From BS150m-G50 sp964517435 (GTDB lineage Bacteria > CAIWAD01 > BS150m-G50), in assembly GCA_964517435.1 (NCBI GenBank), contig CAZFEC010000011.1, positions 1 to 64,000 of the forward strand: a DNA stretch of 64,000 nucleotides, given 5' to 3'. Below are positions 18,203-27,364 of the stretch, piece after piece (within the stretch, counting starts at the first letter, position 1; each line of letters begins with the position of its first letter). The translations under genes and the position numbers were made by a program. The notes beneath the pieces were generated by a model that searched no databases, was not told where the DNA came from, and saw only the letters and a list, made by a program, of their open reading frames with translations.

Positions 18203-18883
18203 TTATTTAGCAGTTGCCGATTCAAACTGCTCCCGCGCCGCTTCCTGGTCGGCAAATTCGACCAGCAGTTTCTCCACCGCGAAACCACGCGCCAGCGCCT
18301 CGAGGTTGTTGCGGGCGGAGGTCTGCACCTCCGTCTGTAGTTTCCCAACAAGTTGTCCGGCGACCTCGTTGACCTGTCGGCGCGCTTCATCCTTCAGTCG
18401 ATTCTTATCCTCTTCATTAAAACCGCCACCGAAAAGTTGGGTGAGATCCCCCAGCAACCAGGGGAGTATGCGCGAACTCTGTTCGTCATACAGAGTGATA
18501 TCACGATGATAGATCTCATAGCTGCAGCGGGGCATCTTCGCCCGGAACTTCGCAGGTCCGATTTCTTCGATCATGAAATCGGGATGGGTCAGATCGTAGG
18601 AAAAACCGATTTCGAAATCGAAAATCATCACCATTTTCTTAGTGCTGGTCAGCCAGTCGAAGTACCTCTTACCGGTTTCCCCCAGCCAGTGGTCCTTGGC
18701 CGTGACAATCTCCTTGGTGAGAACCTTGAATACGCGCAGCTCGCCGATGGATTGCAGTTTTTCTATTATGGTGTGCGAGTCCACCTGAATAGTCTTTTTA
18801 TCCCCGCGGCGCAAACGGCGCAGGTACCAGAATCCGCCGGCGACGACCAAGCCCAGCAGGGCGCCGATCAGAAAATCACTCAT
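18203..18883 (-). CDS. DUF4230 domain membrane-anchored protein
   Basis: 226 residues from ATG 18883, with a GGAG-type site upstream. An N-terminal membrane helix (about 4-20) is followed by a basic stretch, then the DUF4230 core with the typical pattern TIIEKLQSIGELRVFKV...FDFEIGFSYDL. A charged helical C-terminus follows. Function unknown. It lies 41 nt upstream of phzF on the same strand and may share its transcript. GC-rich hairpins (CCGCC/GGCGG and GCCGGC pairs, about 18980-19025) lie in the gap to cca. Confidence 0.75.
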   Translation of the reverse strand: MSDFLIGALLGLVVAGGFWYLRRLRRGDKKTIQVDSHTIIEKLQSIGELRVFKVLTKEIVTAKDHWLGETGKRYFDWLTSTKKMVMIFDFEIGFSYDLTHPDFMIEEIGPAKFRAKMPRCSYEIYHRDITLYDEQSSRILPWLLGDLTQLFGGGFNEEDKNRLKDEARRQVNEVAGQLVGKLQTEVQTSARNNLEALARGFAVEKLLVEFADQEAAREQFESATAK

Positions 18884-19133
18884 GCTCGCTCCTTTCCTGG
18901 TCCGCAATGCGAAGTCGCCCGGCGTCACGCGGTCCCGGGCTGTTCCTCTTTAAGTTACCGCCCCGCGCCTCTAAAATCAATTTCGGGCCGCCTTTCGGCG
19001 GTGTGCCGGCCGCGTGCCGGCGTATTAGCGGCGGCGATCTCCCGAACCGGGCGTGTTGAAAGGTTGAAGCTTTGCGCCGGAGGGTGTATCGTTTGAGTGA
19101 GGACGAGCACACTGCCGCTACGGAGAGGCGATT

Positions 19134-20429
19134 TTGACCGAAGCCGAATCACTCAAAACCATCCTCAGCCGCTCGCCGGCCTGGCGCGGCGCGCTCAAGA
19201 TCATCAGCCTGCTGGAAGAGGCCGGTCACGAGGCGTACATCGTCGGTGGCAGCGTGCGGGACGCCTGGCTGCAGCAGCAGGCGACGGACCACTCCTTCTC
19301 CGCCGAGTTCGACTTTGATATCGCCACCTCGGCGCTGCCACGGGAGACCATCGACCTCTTCCGCTCCACGATTGAAGTCGGCGCCGCTTTCGGCGTGGTG
19401 ATCGTGCGACTCTACGACCACCAGTACGAAGTGGCGACCTTCCGGCAGGACCTGGAGTACGAGGACGGCAGGCGGCCCAGCGGTGTCCGCTTCACCGGCG
19501 TCGAGGAGGATGTCAAGCGGCGCGATTTCACCATCAACGGCTTACTCTACTCAACCGGCGAGGACAAGCTGCTCGACCTGGTCGACGGCTGTGCCGACCT
19601 GGCGGCGGGGCTGGTGCGCGCCATCGGTGATCCACGCGAGCGCTTCGCCGAGGATCACCTGCGTCTGATCCGGGCGGTGCGCTTCGCGGCACGCTTTCAC
19701 TTCGAGATCGAGGCGGCCACGCTGGCGGCGATCCGGGAGCTGGCGGCGCAACTCACCACGGTTTCCGCCGAACGGTTGCGTGATGAGCTGATCAAGATCC
19801 TGCAGGGCGCCCATCCCCGGTACGCGCTGGAGCTGCTGCAGACAGCCGGATTGCTGCCCGGCGTGCTGTCGCCGTTCCCGGAACCGGACCTGGCGGCGCG
19901 GCGTGTCGACAAGTTGCGTGAGCGGCAGCTGGCGCGGTTGCAGACGAATCTCTGTCCGGCCGCCTTTTTCATCTATCTCAACTGTCCGCTGCGAGATCGC
20001 GACCGGGAGCCGCGTCAGGTGCGGGCTACCCTGCGCCGCTATCGCTTTCCCAACGGCGAGATCGCCGCGGCGACCGCAACCGCGAGCCGTCTCTTTCAGA
20101 TCCGCGATTTCGACCAGCTGCGCTTCGCCGATCGCGTCCGGCTCCTGCGCGATGAACACTTCCCGGCCGCGCGCCACCTGGCGGGCAAACTCTACGAGCT
20201 GCCGCTGGAAGAGGTCGACGCGGAGCGGCAGCGCCTGGCCGACCGGGAGCTGTTTCCGCCGCCGCTGTTGACCGGCAACGACCTGAAGGAGGCCGGTCTG
20301 ATACCGGGTCCGCTCTTCAAGTCGATCCTGCACGAGCTGGAGACGCGCCAGCTGGAGGGCACCCTCTTCGACCGCGCCGCCGCGCTGGAGCTGGCCCGGC
20401 AGTTGGCCGCCGGCGAAAACGGCGAGTGA
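19134..20429 (+). CDS. cca: CCA-adding tRNA nucleotidyltransferase
   Basis: 431 residues from a TTG start with GGAGAGG upstream. Class II nucleotidyltransferase motifs: AYIVGGSVRD, the metal-binding FDFDIAT, RRDFTINGL, and the nucleotide-recognition stretch EDHLRLIRAVRFAARF. It builds or repairs the 3' CCA end of tRNAs. A poly(A) polymerase of the same superfamily is the alternative, but size and motif spacing fit the CCA enzyme. The C-terminal region is Arg/Leu-rich. Confidence 0.9.
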   Translation: MTEAESLKTILSRSPAWRGALKIISLLEEAGHEAYIVGGSVRDAWLQQQATDHSFSAEFDFDIATSALPRETIDLFRSTIEVGAAFGVVIVRLYDHQYEVATFRQDLEYEDGRRPSGVRFTGVEEDVKRRDFTINGLLYSTGEDKLLDLVDGCADLAAGLVRAIGDPRERFAEDHLRLIRAVRFAARFHFEIEAATLAAIRELAAQLTTVSAERLRDELIKILQGAHPRYALELLQTAGLLPGVLSPFPEPDLAARRVDKLRERQLARLQTNLCPAAFFIYLNCPLRDRDREPRQVRATLRRYRFPNGEIAAATATASRLFQIRDFDQLRFADRVRLLRDEHFPAARHLAGKLYELPLEEVDAERQRLADRELFPPPLLTGNDLKEAGLIPGPLFKSILHELETRQLEGTLFDRAAALELARQLAAGENGE

Positions 20430-20466
20430 AGGTAAAGGTTGTGGTTTGAAAACTCCGACTTCCATT

Positions 20467-20512
20467 GCACACCAAGGGTGTGCTACATGATAGCCCAGCC
20501 GGAACGGCTGGG
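20467..20512. repeat. Pair of extragenic hairpins
   Basis: GCACACC / GGTGTGC (20467-20473 with 20477-20483) and CCCAGCCG / CGGCTGGG (20494-20501 with 20505-20512). They sit between cca and the M1 aminopeptidase and look like an extragenic palindromic repeat rather than a classical terminator, since no T-run follows. Confidence 0.55.
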
Positions 20513-20557
20513 GTGAAGGGAAACAACAGGAGCGCAAGGGTGTATTTGAGGTCAATT

Positions 20558-23527
20558 ATGATGAGGATATTTCTGAAAATCTTTCCGTTGACGGTTTTCC
20601 TGACCGTGACGATCCCCGCGCCGGCCGCAAGCGATGTGCCGGACGCCTGGCAATGGGGTCACTTTGACGACCGCGCGCGCATGCACCTGTGCAAACACGG
20701 CACGCCGCGACCGGTAGAGCGGATCGACTCGCTCCACGCCTGGGACGCTCTCACCTACACGATAGACTTCCGCCTCTTTCCCGAGCTCGAATACCTGGAG
20801 GCGGTGGTGGAGATGACCCTGGCGGTTCAGGAAACGCTCAGCGTCATCGATTACCACCTGCACGCCTTCATCGTCGACAGCGTGCTGCTGGACGGCACGG
20901 CGGCAGCCTTCAGCCGCGAGGGGGACAACCTGCTGGTGGAGACCGGCTACACCTGCCTCCCGGGCGACGAACTCACACTGCAGACCTTCTACCAGGGCGA
21001 ACCGCAACTGACGCCCGGCATGGGTAATCTCGGCATGCATTTCGGCAATACCATCTTCACCGTTTCCGATCCCTGGGGAACCCGCAACTGGCTGGCCTGT
21101 TACGACGAGCCGTTCGACAAGGCGCTGGTGTCGATGCGGACGGTAGTGCCGCAACCCTGGGTAGTGGCGACCAACGGCACCCTGCTCGGCGTGGAGGAGC
21201 TGGGCGACTCGCTGCTGGCTTACGAATTCGAACACCTCTACCCGATTTCCACCTACCTGATCACGCTGACCGCTTCCGACTACGCTACCTGGCAGGAGGA
21301 GGTGGACGGGGTGCCGCTCAATTACTACGTCTACCCGTATCACCAGTCGGCCGCCGAGGAGGATTTCTCCGCGGTGCCGGATATGTTTCTCTTCTACCAG
21401 GAGCTGTTCGGCGACTATCCGTTCGAATGCTACGGCATGTCGGTGGCACCGATCTACAGCGGCAGCGGCGCGATGGAGCACCAGACCTGCACCACGCTGG
21501 GGCACAACCTGGTCACCGGTCAGCATACCTACGACATCATCGTCGCGCACGAGCTGTCCCACATGTGGTGGGGTGACGCGCTCACCCACGTCACCTTCGC
21601 CGAGATGTGGCTGCACGAAGGGTTCGCCACCTATTGTGAGGGGCTCTATTACCAGCATTTGAACGGCGGCAGCGAGGAGGCGCTGTGGGAGTACATGAAC
21701 AGCTGCCGCCTCACTTATCTCTCCTGGCAGGCGGGGCATCCCACGCAGCCGCTGCCGATCTACGACCCGCCGCTGGAGTATCTCTTCTCCGCCCTGACCT
21801 ACGAGAAGCCGGGCTGCGTACTGCAGACGCTGCGCACCTACATCGGCGACGAGCCGTTCCTGCAGGGCCTGCGCGACTGGTACGCCGCCTTCCGGTACGG
21901 CAACATCTGCACGCACGATTTCCAGACGGTGATGGAGGGCGCCTCCGGCGAGGAGTTGGGTGGCTTCATGCAGGAGTGGATCTACAGTCCCGGTTACCCG
22001 GAATTCGAGCACCTCACCACCAGCTATCCCCTGCCGGGCGATTCCACGCTGGTCAGTCTGTCGGTGTCGCAGAGCAGCATGTTCGGCAACCTCTTCACGC
22101 CTCGCGTACCTCTGGAGATCACCACCACCGCCGGTACTTTCGACACCCTGGTCCAGATCAGCGGCGCCGCCGACCACTACCTGTTCCGGCTGCCGGGAGA
22201 GGAGGTGGAGCTGCAGTTCAACTCTCATTACCAGGTGCTCTGCACACATGAAGCTCTGACCGGCGTCGTCGGTCCGCTCCTGTCGGTGATCGCCTGGGAG
22301 CTTGATGATGAAGGGGGCGACGGTGACGGCAATCTCAGCGCCGGCGAGTGGGGCTGGTTGCGCCTGCAGGTGGAAAACACCGGCGCCTGGGCGGAGGAGG
22401 TCAGTCTGCGAGTTGCAACCGACGACGAGTTCCTGTTTGTGGAGGAGGATTCCGCCTGGGTCGGCACGCTCGACCTGTACGAGAGCGCCTGGACCGGCTG
22501 GGATATCCGCCTGGCCGATTCCCACGCGGACGAGCTGCGTTACCTCGAACTGGATGTGCATTTCAGCGGTACCGGTTTCGAGCAGGACACCACATTCACC
22601 TTCCGTGTCGGCGACCCGCCGCTGGTCGTCGTCTGCGATGACACATCCGGCGCCTATCTGCACTACTTCGAGCAGGCGCTGGTCGAACTGGAGTACTTCT
22701 GGGACGTGGTCGACCAGAGTGCCGGAGCCGATGCCGCCGACCGCCTTGCCGACTACACCCAGGCGATCTGGTACACCGGTGACGCCCGGCAGGACGCCCT
22801 CGCGCCCGACGAGCAGGCGCTGCTGGCGGAGTGGGTCGCCGCGGACGGCCAGCTGATGTTGACGGGACAATTTCTGTTGGAGGACCTCTGGGGCACCGCT
22901 TTTCTGGAGGAAACTCTGCACTGCGCACCGCTGGATTCGATAGTGGATATCCGCATGCTGGACGGCGATGACGATCACCCGGTCGGCAGCGGCCTGACGC
23001 TGCTGCTGCAGGGAACCGCCGGCGCCAATAACCAGGTGGCGCCCTCCAGCCTGCAGCCGCTGGCGGGGGCACAGACGGTGTTCAGCTACCAGGGAAGCGG
23101 TGATCCGGCCGCGATCTGGACCAGCGACCAGCTGTTCTTTTGTGGTTTCGGCTGCGAGGCTGTTTCCGGCGCGGGTCCGACCGCCGCGCTGCACGAACTG
23201 CTGGGGAGGGTCTTCTTCGCCTGGAGTCCGGAAACGGTCGCCGTTTCGCCGGAGCTGCTGCCCGCCACGCTGGAACTGTACGGCAACTATCCGAACCCCT
23301 TCAACAGTTCCACCGTCATTTCGTTCCAGCTGTTGCTGGAAGGTCCGGTACAACTCGACGTTTACAACGTGTTGGGAGTTCGCGTTGCCAGGCTGCTCAA
23401 TGAGCCGCTCGCGGCTAATTATCACCAGATTGTCTTCGACGCTTCCGATCTTCCCAGCGGCGTCTATTTCTACAGGTTGTCAACCGAGACGGCCAGCGCC
23501 TCGCGGAAGCTGATGTTGATACGCTAG
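20558..23527 (+). CDS. Secreted M1-family aminopeptidase with T9SS sorting domain
   Basis: About 989 residues from ATG 20558 (GAGG 6 nt upstream; the open frame extends further but without a signal). A signal peptide (MMRIFLKIFPLTVFLTV) precedes the M1 fold, with GAMEH (exopeptidase motif) and zinc site HELSH near residue 331 followed 18 residues later by the third ligand in WLHEGFATY. Beta-rich domains follow. The final 80 residues (YPNPFNSST, DVYNVLGVRV, SGVYFYRL, KLMLIR) are a type IX secretion C-terminal sorting domain. The product is predicted to be exported across the outer membrane and attached to or released from the surface. The sorting domain is strong evidence for an FCB-group host. 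Confidence 0.92.
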   Translation: MMRIFLKIFPLTVFLTVTIPAPAASDVPDAWQWGHFDDRARMHLCKHGTPRPVERIDSLHAWDALTYTIDFRLFPELEYLEAVVEMTLAVQETLSVIDYHLHAFIVDSVLLDGTAAAFSREGDNLLVETGYTCLPGDELTLQTFYQGEPQLTPGMGNLGMHFGNTIFTVSDPWGTRNWLACYDEPFDKALVSMRTVVPQPWVVATNGTLLGVEELGDSLLAYEFEHLYPISTYLITLTASDYATWQEEVDGVPLNYYVYPYHQSAAEEDFSAVPDMFLFYQELFGDYPFECYGMSVAPIYSGSGAMEHQTCTTLGHNLVTGQHTYDIIVAHELSHMWWGDALTHVTFAEMWLHEGFATYCEGLYYQHLNGGSEEALWEYMNSCRLTYLSWQAGHPTQPLPIYDPPLEYLFSALTYEKPGCVLQTLRTYIGDEPFLQGLRDWYAAFRYGNICTHDFQTVMEGASGEELGGFMQEWIYSPGYPEFEHLTTSYPLPGDSTLVSLSVSQSSMFGNLFTPRVPLEITTTAGTFDTLVQISGAADHYLFRLPGEEVELQFNSHYQVLCTHEALTGVVGPLLSVIAWELDDEGGDGDGNLSAGEWGWLRLQVENTGAWAEEVSLRVATDDEFLFVEEDSAWVGTLDLYESAWTGWDIRLADSHADELRYLELDVHFSGTGFEQDTTFTFRVGDPPLVVVCDDTSGAYLHYFEQALVELEYFWDVVDQSAGADAADRLADYTQAIWYTGDARQDALAPDEQALLAEWVAADGQLMLTGQFLLEDLWGTAFLEETLHCAPLDSIVDIRMLDGDDDHPVGSGLTLLLQGTAGANNQVAPSSLQPLAGAQTVFSYQGSGDPAAIWTSDQLFFCGFGCEAVSGAGPTAALHELLGRVFFAWSPETVAVSPELLPATLELYGNYPNPFNSSTVISFQLLLEGPVQLDVYNVLGVRVARLLNEPLAANYHQIVFDASDLPSGVYFYRLSTETASASRKLMLIR

Positions 23528-23532
23528 GCGCG

Positions 23533-23652
23533 ACGTGATACATTGTGATACATCGCGCCGTCCAAACCGACGTCCATTTCTACGTGATACAATGTGATAC
23601 ATTTCACCTTCTGCTCCTTCTTTCCGTTCCAGCGTGATACATTGTGATACGT
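23533..23652. repeat. Three 20-bp double sites at exact 50-bp spacing
   Basis: CGTGATACATTGTGATACAT at 23533, with close copies at 23583 (one T to A) and 23633 (last two bases GT). Each contains GTGATAC twice, 10 bp apart, and the copies start exactly 50 bp apart, so six half-sites share one helical face. They lie between the aminopeptidase and dnaA, upstream of the dnaA promoter. This looks like an iteron or operator array; the binding protein is unknown. Confidence 0.75.
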
Positions 23653-23962
23653 CTCGTTTCCGTCACGCGATGCTCGACGCTACATGAAGCCCTCCCTTTA
23701 CCGGGCGCTGACCCACTTTTTCCGCTCAACCGATTTGATTTGAGGTGTATCGCAACAGTTTAAAACGAATGTGAATTAGTTTTCCACCCGCCCTGGAGAA
23801 ACACCTGTCCAGGTCTTGAAACCGGAAAATTCAAGCTTTCGCGAACGCACTTGAACCGCTGAGAGCGCCTTTTTCTTGGAGAACACAACCAGCTATTATT
23901 ATGTGGCTTAGCAGGGTTTTCGACGATTTTTTGCTCACCCGGCAGCGACACGGGAGATTTGC

Positions 23963-23991
23963 TTGACAAAGCAGTATGGCCGGTCTATGTT
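23963..23991 (+). promoter_or_regulatory. Sigma-70 promoter of dnaA
   Basis: TTGACA (23963-23968), a 17-nt spacer and TATGTT (23986-23991). The predicted start near 24000 lies just upstream of a perfect DnaA box, which fits DnaA autoregulation. The leader to the dnaA start would be about 480 nt and shows no recognised gene. Confidence 0.65.
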
Positions 23992-24027
23992 ACAACGCCT
24001 GCGAGGATGGGGGTCTTCAAGGGTGGG

Positions 24028-24036
24028 TGTGGATAA
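24028..24036 (+). promoter_or_regulatory. DnaA box
   Basis: TGTGGATAA, the exact reverse complement of the consensus TTATCCACA, followed 2 nt later by a degenerate TGTGGAATA. It lies just downstream of the dnaA promoter. Confidence 0.65.
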
Positions 24037-24484
24037 CTTGTGGAATAATTGCTGGAACCCTCCCTGGTTGGTGCGCAACACCTGTACCGGCGATCGTATC
24101 GATTCCACCTCTTTTCATCCTTCAACATGTTGCACTTTTTAGCAACGAAACCTTTTTCCAACGCTGTCAGCGAGCGGGCACGCGCCCGAAACGACAGCCT
24201 TTGTCGGTTACTTGAGTGATACTTGAGCAGCCGGGGTAAGTTGTGTCGCGCAAACCAAAAAGTCTGGGCGGCAACCGACACCGGCCTGATGATTTTCCGC
24301 CGCCGCAGAGCGAGTGGCTGTGACGGCGAATCGAACCAGCAAGCATTTTGGCTATGCCCACACAGCAAGGTCATCTTCAACAGGTGTAGCGTGCATAGCT
24401 TATAGTGTTTCCTATGGGTTGTCTGCCAACAGGAACTCTCAGTGGGAAATACTATACCATTTTAACCAGCTTTCGGAAATGCCG

Positions 24485-25873
24485 ATGATCCAGCCGGAAG
24501 GGAGCCTCTCCCCCTGGGAGATGTTCCAGGGAAAACTGCGGGACCTTATCAGTGAACAGGCCTTCAGCACCTGGTTCAAGGATCTGGTTTTCGACCGGAT
24601 CGATGATCGCGAGCTCCTGGCGACGGCGCCTGAGCCCTATTTCCTTGACTACGTTATCGTCCAGTTCGGCAAGGAAATACGCCAGGCGGCGGAAAGCGCC
24701 CTGGGAGACGGAGCCGGTTTGACCATCAAGACCAACGACGGTGCCGACATCCGCGACCGGACGCTGCAGCCGGTGGAACCGTTGATTCCCTCCCTGCTGC
24801 CCGCCGACAGACAGGATGCGCCAGCGCCGCAGCTGGATTGGACCAGCCTCAACCCCAAGTACCGCTTCGATAATTTCATCGAGGGGGACGGCAACCGCAT
24901 GGCCCGTTCCGCCGGCATGGCTGTCGCCAGCAACCCGGGGGAGACGATCTTCAACCCCCTCTTCATCTACGGCGATGTCGGGCTCGGTAAAACCCATCTG
25001 GTCCAGGCGATCGGCAACCAGGTGCGCGCGCAGCACCCCGGCCACCGGGTGCTCTACCTCTCCAGCGACACCTTCTATCACCACTTCATCGACATGCTGA
25101 AGAGTAATCGCGCCACCGATTTCAACAAGATCTACCGCAATGTCGACGTCTTGATCCTGGACGACATTCAGTTCCTGACCGGTAAAACCAAAACCCAGAT
25201 CGAGTTCTTTCACACTTTCAACACGCTTTACCAGGCGGGCCACCAGATCGTTCTTTCCTCCGACCGGCCACCCAAGGACCTGGAGGGTATGGAGTTCCGC
25301 CTGGTCAGCCGCCTCGGCTCCGGCTTCACCATCGACCTGCAGCCGCTGGACGAGGAAACCCGGATGGCTATTCTGGAGACCCGCGCCGAAGAGGAGCGGA
25401 TCGTCATCCCGCCTGATGTTATTCATTACATCGCCAACAACATCACCAGCAACAACCGCGACCTGGAACGGGCGTTGATCCACGTGATGGCGACCGCCAG
25501 CCTGCTCAAGGAGCAGATCAGCATGCCGCTGGCCCGCAAGGCGCTGCGCCGTATTATTACTCAGCGCCCCCGCACGGTCTCCATCAACCAGATTCAGGAG
25601 GTGGTCGCGACGCACTTCGGTCTGCCGGACACGAAGCTGCGGGAGAAAATCCGCACGAAGCAGGTTGCTCACGCTCGCCATATCGCCATGTATCTCTCGC
25701 ACCGCCTGACCAGTTTCACCAAGAAGGATATCGGCCAGTATTTCGGCGGTAAGGACCACAGCACGGTCATCTACGCCATTCAAACCGTTGAAAAAACGCT
25801 CGCTGTGGACGAGGAATACCGCCTGGAGGTGGAGGAGTTAAGCCGCAAGCTCAAGAAGACTTCCGAATCCTGA
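24485..25873 (+). CDS. dnaA: Chromosomal replication initiator DnaA
   Basis: 462 residues from ATG 24485 (GGA 7 nt upstream); ATG 24479 is the alternative, and the longer open frame to 24314 looks non-coding. Domain I (WEMFQGKLRDLISEQAFSTWF) comes first, then the AAA+ core starting at NPKYRFDNFIEGDGNR, with Walker A YGDVGLGKTHL and Walker B LILDDIQF. Domain IV has the DnaA-box-binding helix with GKDHSTVIYA. It opens the origin and starts replication. It heads the classical dnaA-dnaN-recF-gyrB-gyrA cluster. Confidence 0.97.
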   Translation: MIQPEGSLSPWEMFQGKLRDLISEQAFSTWFKDLVFDRIDDRELLATAPEPYFLDYVIVQFGKEIRQAAESALGDGAGLTIKTNDGADIRDRTLQPVEPLIPSLLPADRQDAPAPQLDWTSLNPKYRFDNFIEGDGNRMARSAGMAVASNPGETIFNPLFIYGDVGLGKTHLVQAIGNQVRAQHPGHRVLYLSSDTFYHHFIDMLKSNRATDFNKIYRNVDVLILDDIQFLTGKTKTQIEFFHTFNTLYQAGHQIVLSSDRPPKDLEGMEFRLVSRLGSGFTIDLQPLDEETRMAILETRAEEERIVIPPDVIHYIANNITSNNRDLERALIHVMATASLLKEQISMPLARKALRRIITQRPRTVSINQIQEVVATHFGLPDTKLREKIRTKQVAHARHIAMYLSHRLTSFTKKDIGQYFGGKDHSTVIYAIQTVEKTLAVDEEYRLEVEELSRKLKKTSES

Positions 25874-26245
25874 TGGAAATACGCGATGTGGAAAAGGGGT
25901 ATAAATGGCGTGAATAAGCTGTGACAAATGCGTTAGAACTTTTTTTCTTTGGGTTTTTAACAACGGAAAAGTACTTTTTAAGGCGGTTTTCAACCGCAAC
26001 TGGACGAGCGTCTCGCAATGTAAGTTAATAAATAACAGCGGCCCATTTTCAATCCGGCCAACTTATCAACATTTCCACGCAGCATATTAATAGTTTTCTT
26101 AGATATAAGACCTTTTTATAGAAATATATGGGTGTGGAAATCCAGCGAGAATGCCGTCGTCAACGCATTTTGGCACAACATTGCTCAGCGCAATTGACGC
26201 AGCGCCGACTGAGTGATTCAACCGCTTTTCAACCTTGGAGTGGTC
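25874..26245. other. dnaA-dnaN intergenic region, candidate replication origin
   Basis: 372 nt without a gene. It holds near-consensus DnaA boxes TGTGGAAAA (25887-25895), TTATCAACA (26063-26071) and TGTGGAAAT (26133-26141), and an AT-rich stretch at about 26085-26130 suited to strand opening. Location between dnaA and dnaN is a common oriC position. The gap between gyrB and gyrA is a competing candidate. Confidence 0.5.
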
Positions 26246-27364
26246 ATGAAATTCAAGATCAATCAGAAGTCATTTCTGAATGAAATCCAGAAACTGGTCG
26301 GTGTAATTCCCAGCAAAACCCCCATTCCGATCCTGGAGAATTTCCTCTTCAAGCTTGAGAAGAATCAACTCGAAATTACCGCCACCGACCTGGATATTTC
26401 AATTTCAGTCACAGTGGATGTCGACGCCGAACGCAACGGCGATAAATCGGTGCCGGCCCGCAAATTCCTGGAGCTGCTGCGGGAGATGCCGGACGAAGAC
26501 CTGGTGATCGAAAGTGAGGGCGAGTGGGGTGTTAAAATCACTACCAGCGCCGGTGAATACAAGATCCCCGGCCAGGATCCGGACAATTTCCCCGTACTGC
26601 CGGCGGTCGAGAAAATCGCCGACCTCAGCCTGGCGCCGGAGCGGCTGAAACGCTTTGTCGACATGACCAGCTTCGCCGTCTCCAAGGATCCCCTGCGCCC
26701 CGCCCTGACCGGCGTCTTCTTCAACTTCGAACCCGAAAAGCTGACCGTGGTCGCCACCGACGGGCACCGGCTGAGCAAGCTGGTCGACGGCAAATTCACC
26801 TCCGGGTTGGAATCCACCGGGCTGATTATGCCGACCAACGCGCTCAACCAGCTGGCCAAGCTGCTGGACGATGTCTCCGCGTCGGTGCGCTTCGGCATCG
26901 CCAAGAATCATGTCGTGGTGGAATTCGAACGCACGACCATGTTTTGCCGCCTGATCGACGGCAAGTATCCACCCTACGACAGCGTGATCCCGCAGGACAG
27001 CCCCAACGACCTGCTGGTTGAGACAAAGGAACTCCAGACCGCGCTGCGCCGGGTGGCGATTCTCTCCAACACCACGACCCACCAGGTGGTGTTTCAGGTG
27101 GAGCAGTCAAGCCTGGGTCTCCTGACCGAAGACAGTGAATTCGGCAGTCAGGGTTCGGAGACGCTCAAGGTCGAGTTTAAAGGCGCTAACACCCAGCTGG
27201 CCTTTAACTCGCATTATCTGCAGGAAATTCTCAAGCATGTCACGACCGACAAGGTGCTGTTTAAATTTGGAGACGCCTCCAAACCGGTGCTGGTTTTCCC
27301 CACCGGTGAAGAACTAGACACCGACCTCCTCTTTCTGCTGATGCCGATCCGCATGCAGAGATGA
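26246..27364 (+). CDS. dnaN: DNA polymerase III sliding clamp (beta subunit)
   Basis: 372 residues from ATG 26246 (GGAG upstream); the frame opens 11 codons earlier. Three clamp domains, with start MKFKINQKSFLNEIQKLVGVIP, RPALTGVFF, the ATDGHRLS motif and the C-terminal LLMPIRMQR. It forms the ring that tethers polymerase to DNA. Its stop overlaps the recF start in an ATGA junction, so dnaN, recF and DUF721 are translationally coupled. Confidence 0.97.
   Translation: MKFKINQKSFLNEIQKLVGVIPSKTPIPILENFLFKLEKNQLEITATDLDISISVTVDVDAERNGDKSVPARKFLELLREMPDEDLVIESEGEWGVKITTSAGEYKIPGQDPDNFPVLPAVEKIADLSLAPERLKRFVDMTSFAVSKDPLRPALTGVFFNFEPEKLTVVATDGHRLSKLVDGKFTSGLESTGLIMPTNALNQLAKLLDDVSASVRFGIAKNHVVVEFERTTMFCRLIDGKYPPYDSVIPQDSPNDLLVETKELQTALRRVAILSNTTTHQVVFQVEQSSLGLLTEDSEFGSQGSETLKVEFKGANTQLAFNSHYLQEILKHVTTDKVLFKFGDASKPVLVFPTGEELDTDLLFLLMPIRMQR

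Noticed and set aside
20552..23425. Very long antisense ORF (957 codons) opposite the M1 aminopeptidase, and similar long shadows opposite valS, gyrB, gyrA and dnaA
   Set aside because: High GC with a strong codon bias leaves few stops on the opposite strand. The sense frames carry complete family motifs and the antisense products are Gln/Arg/Val-rich without domains.
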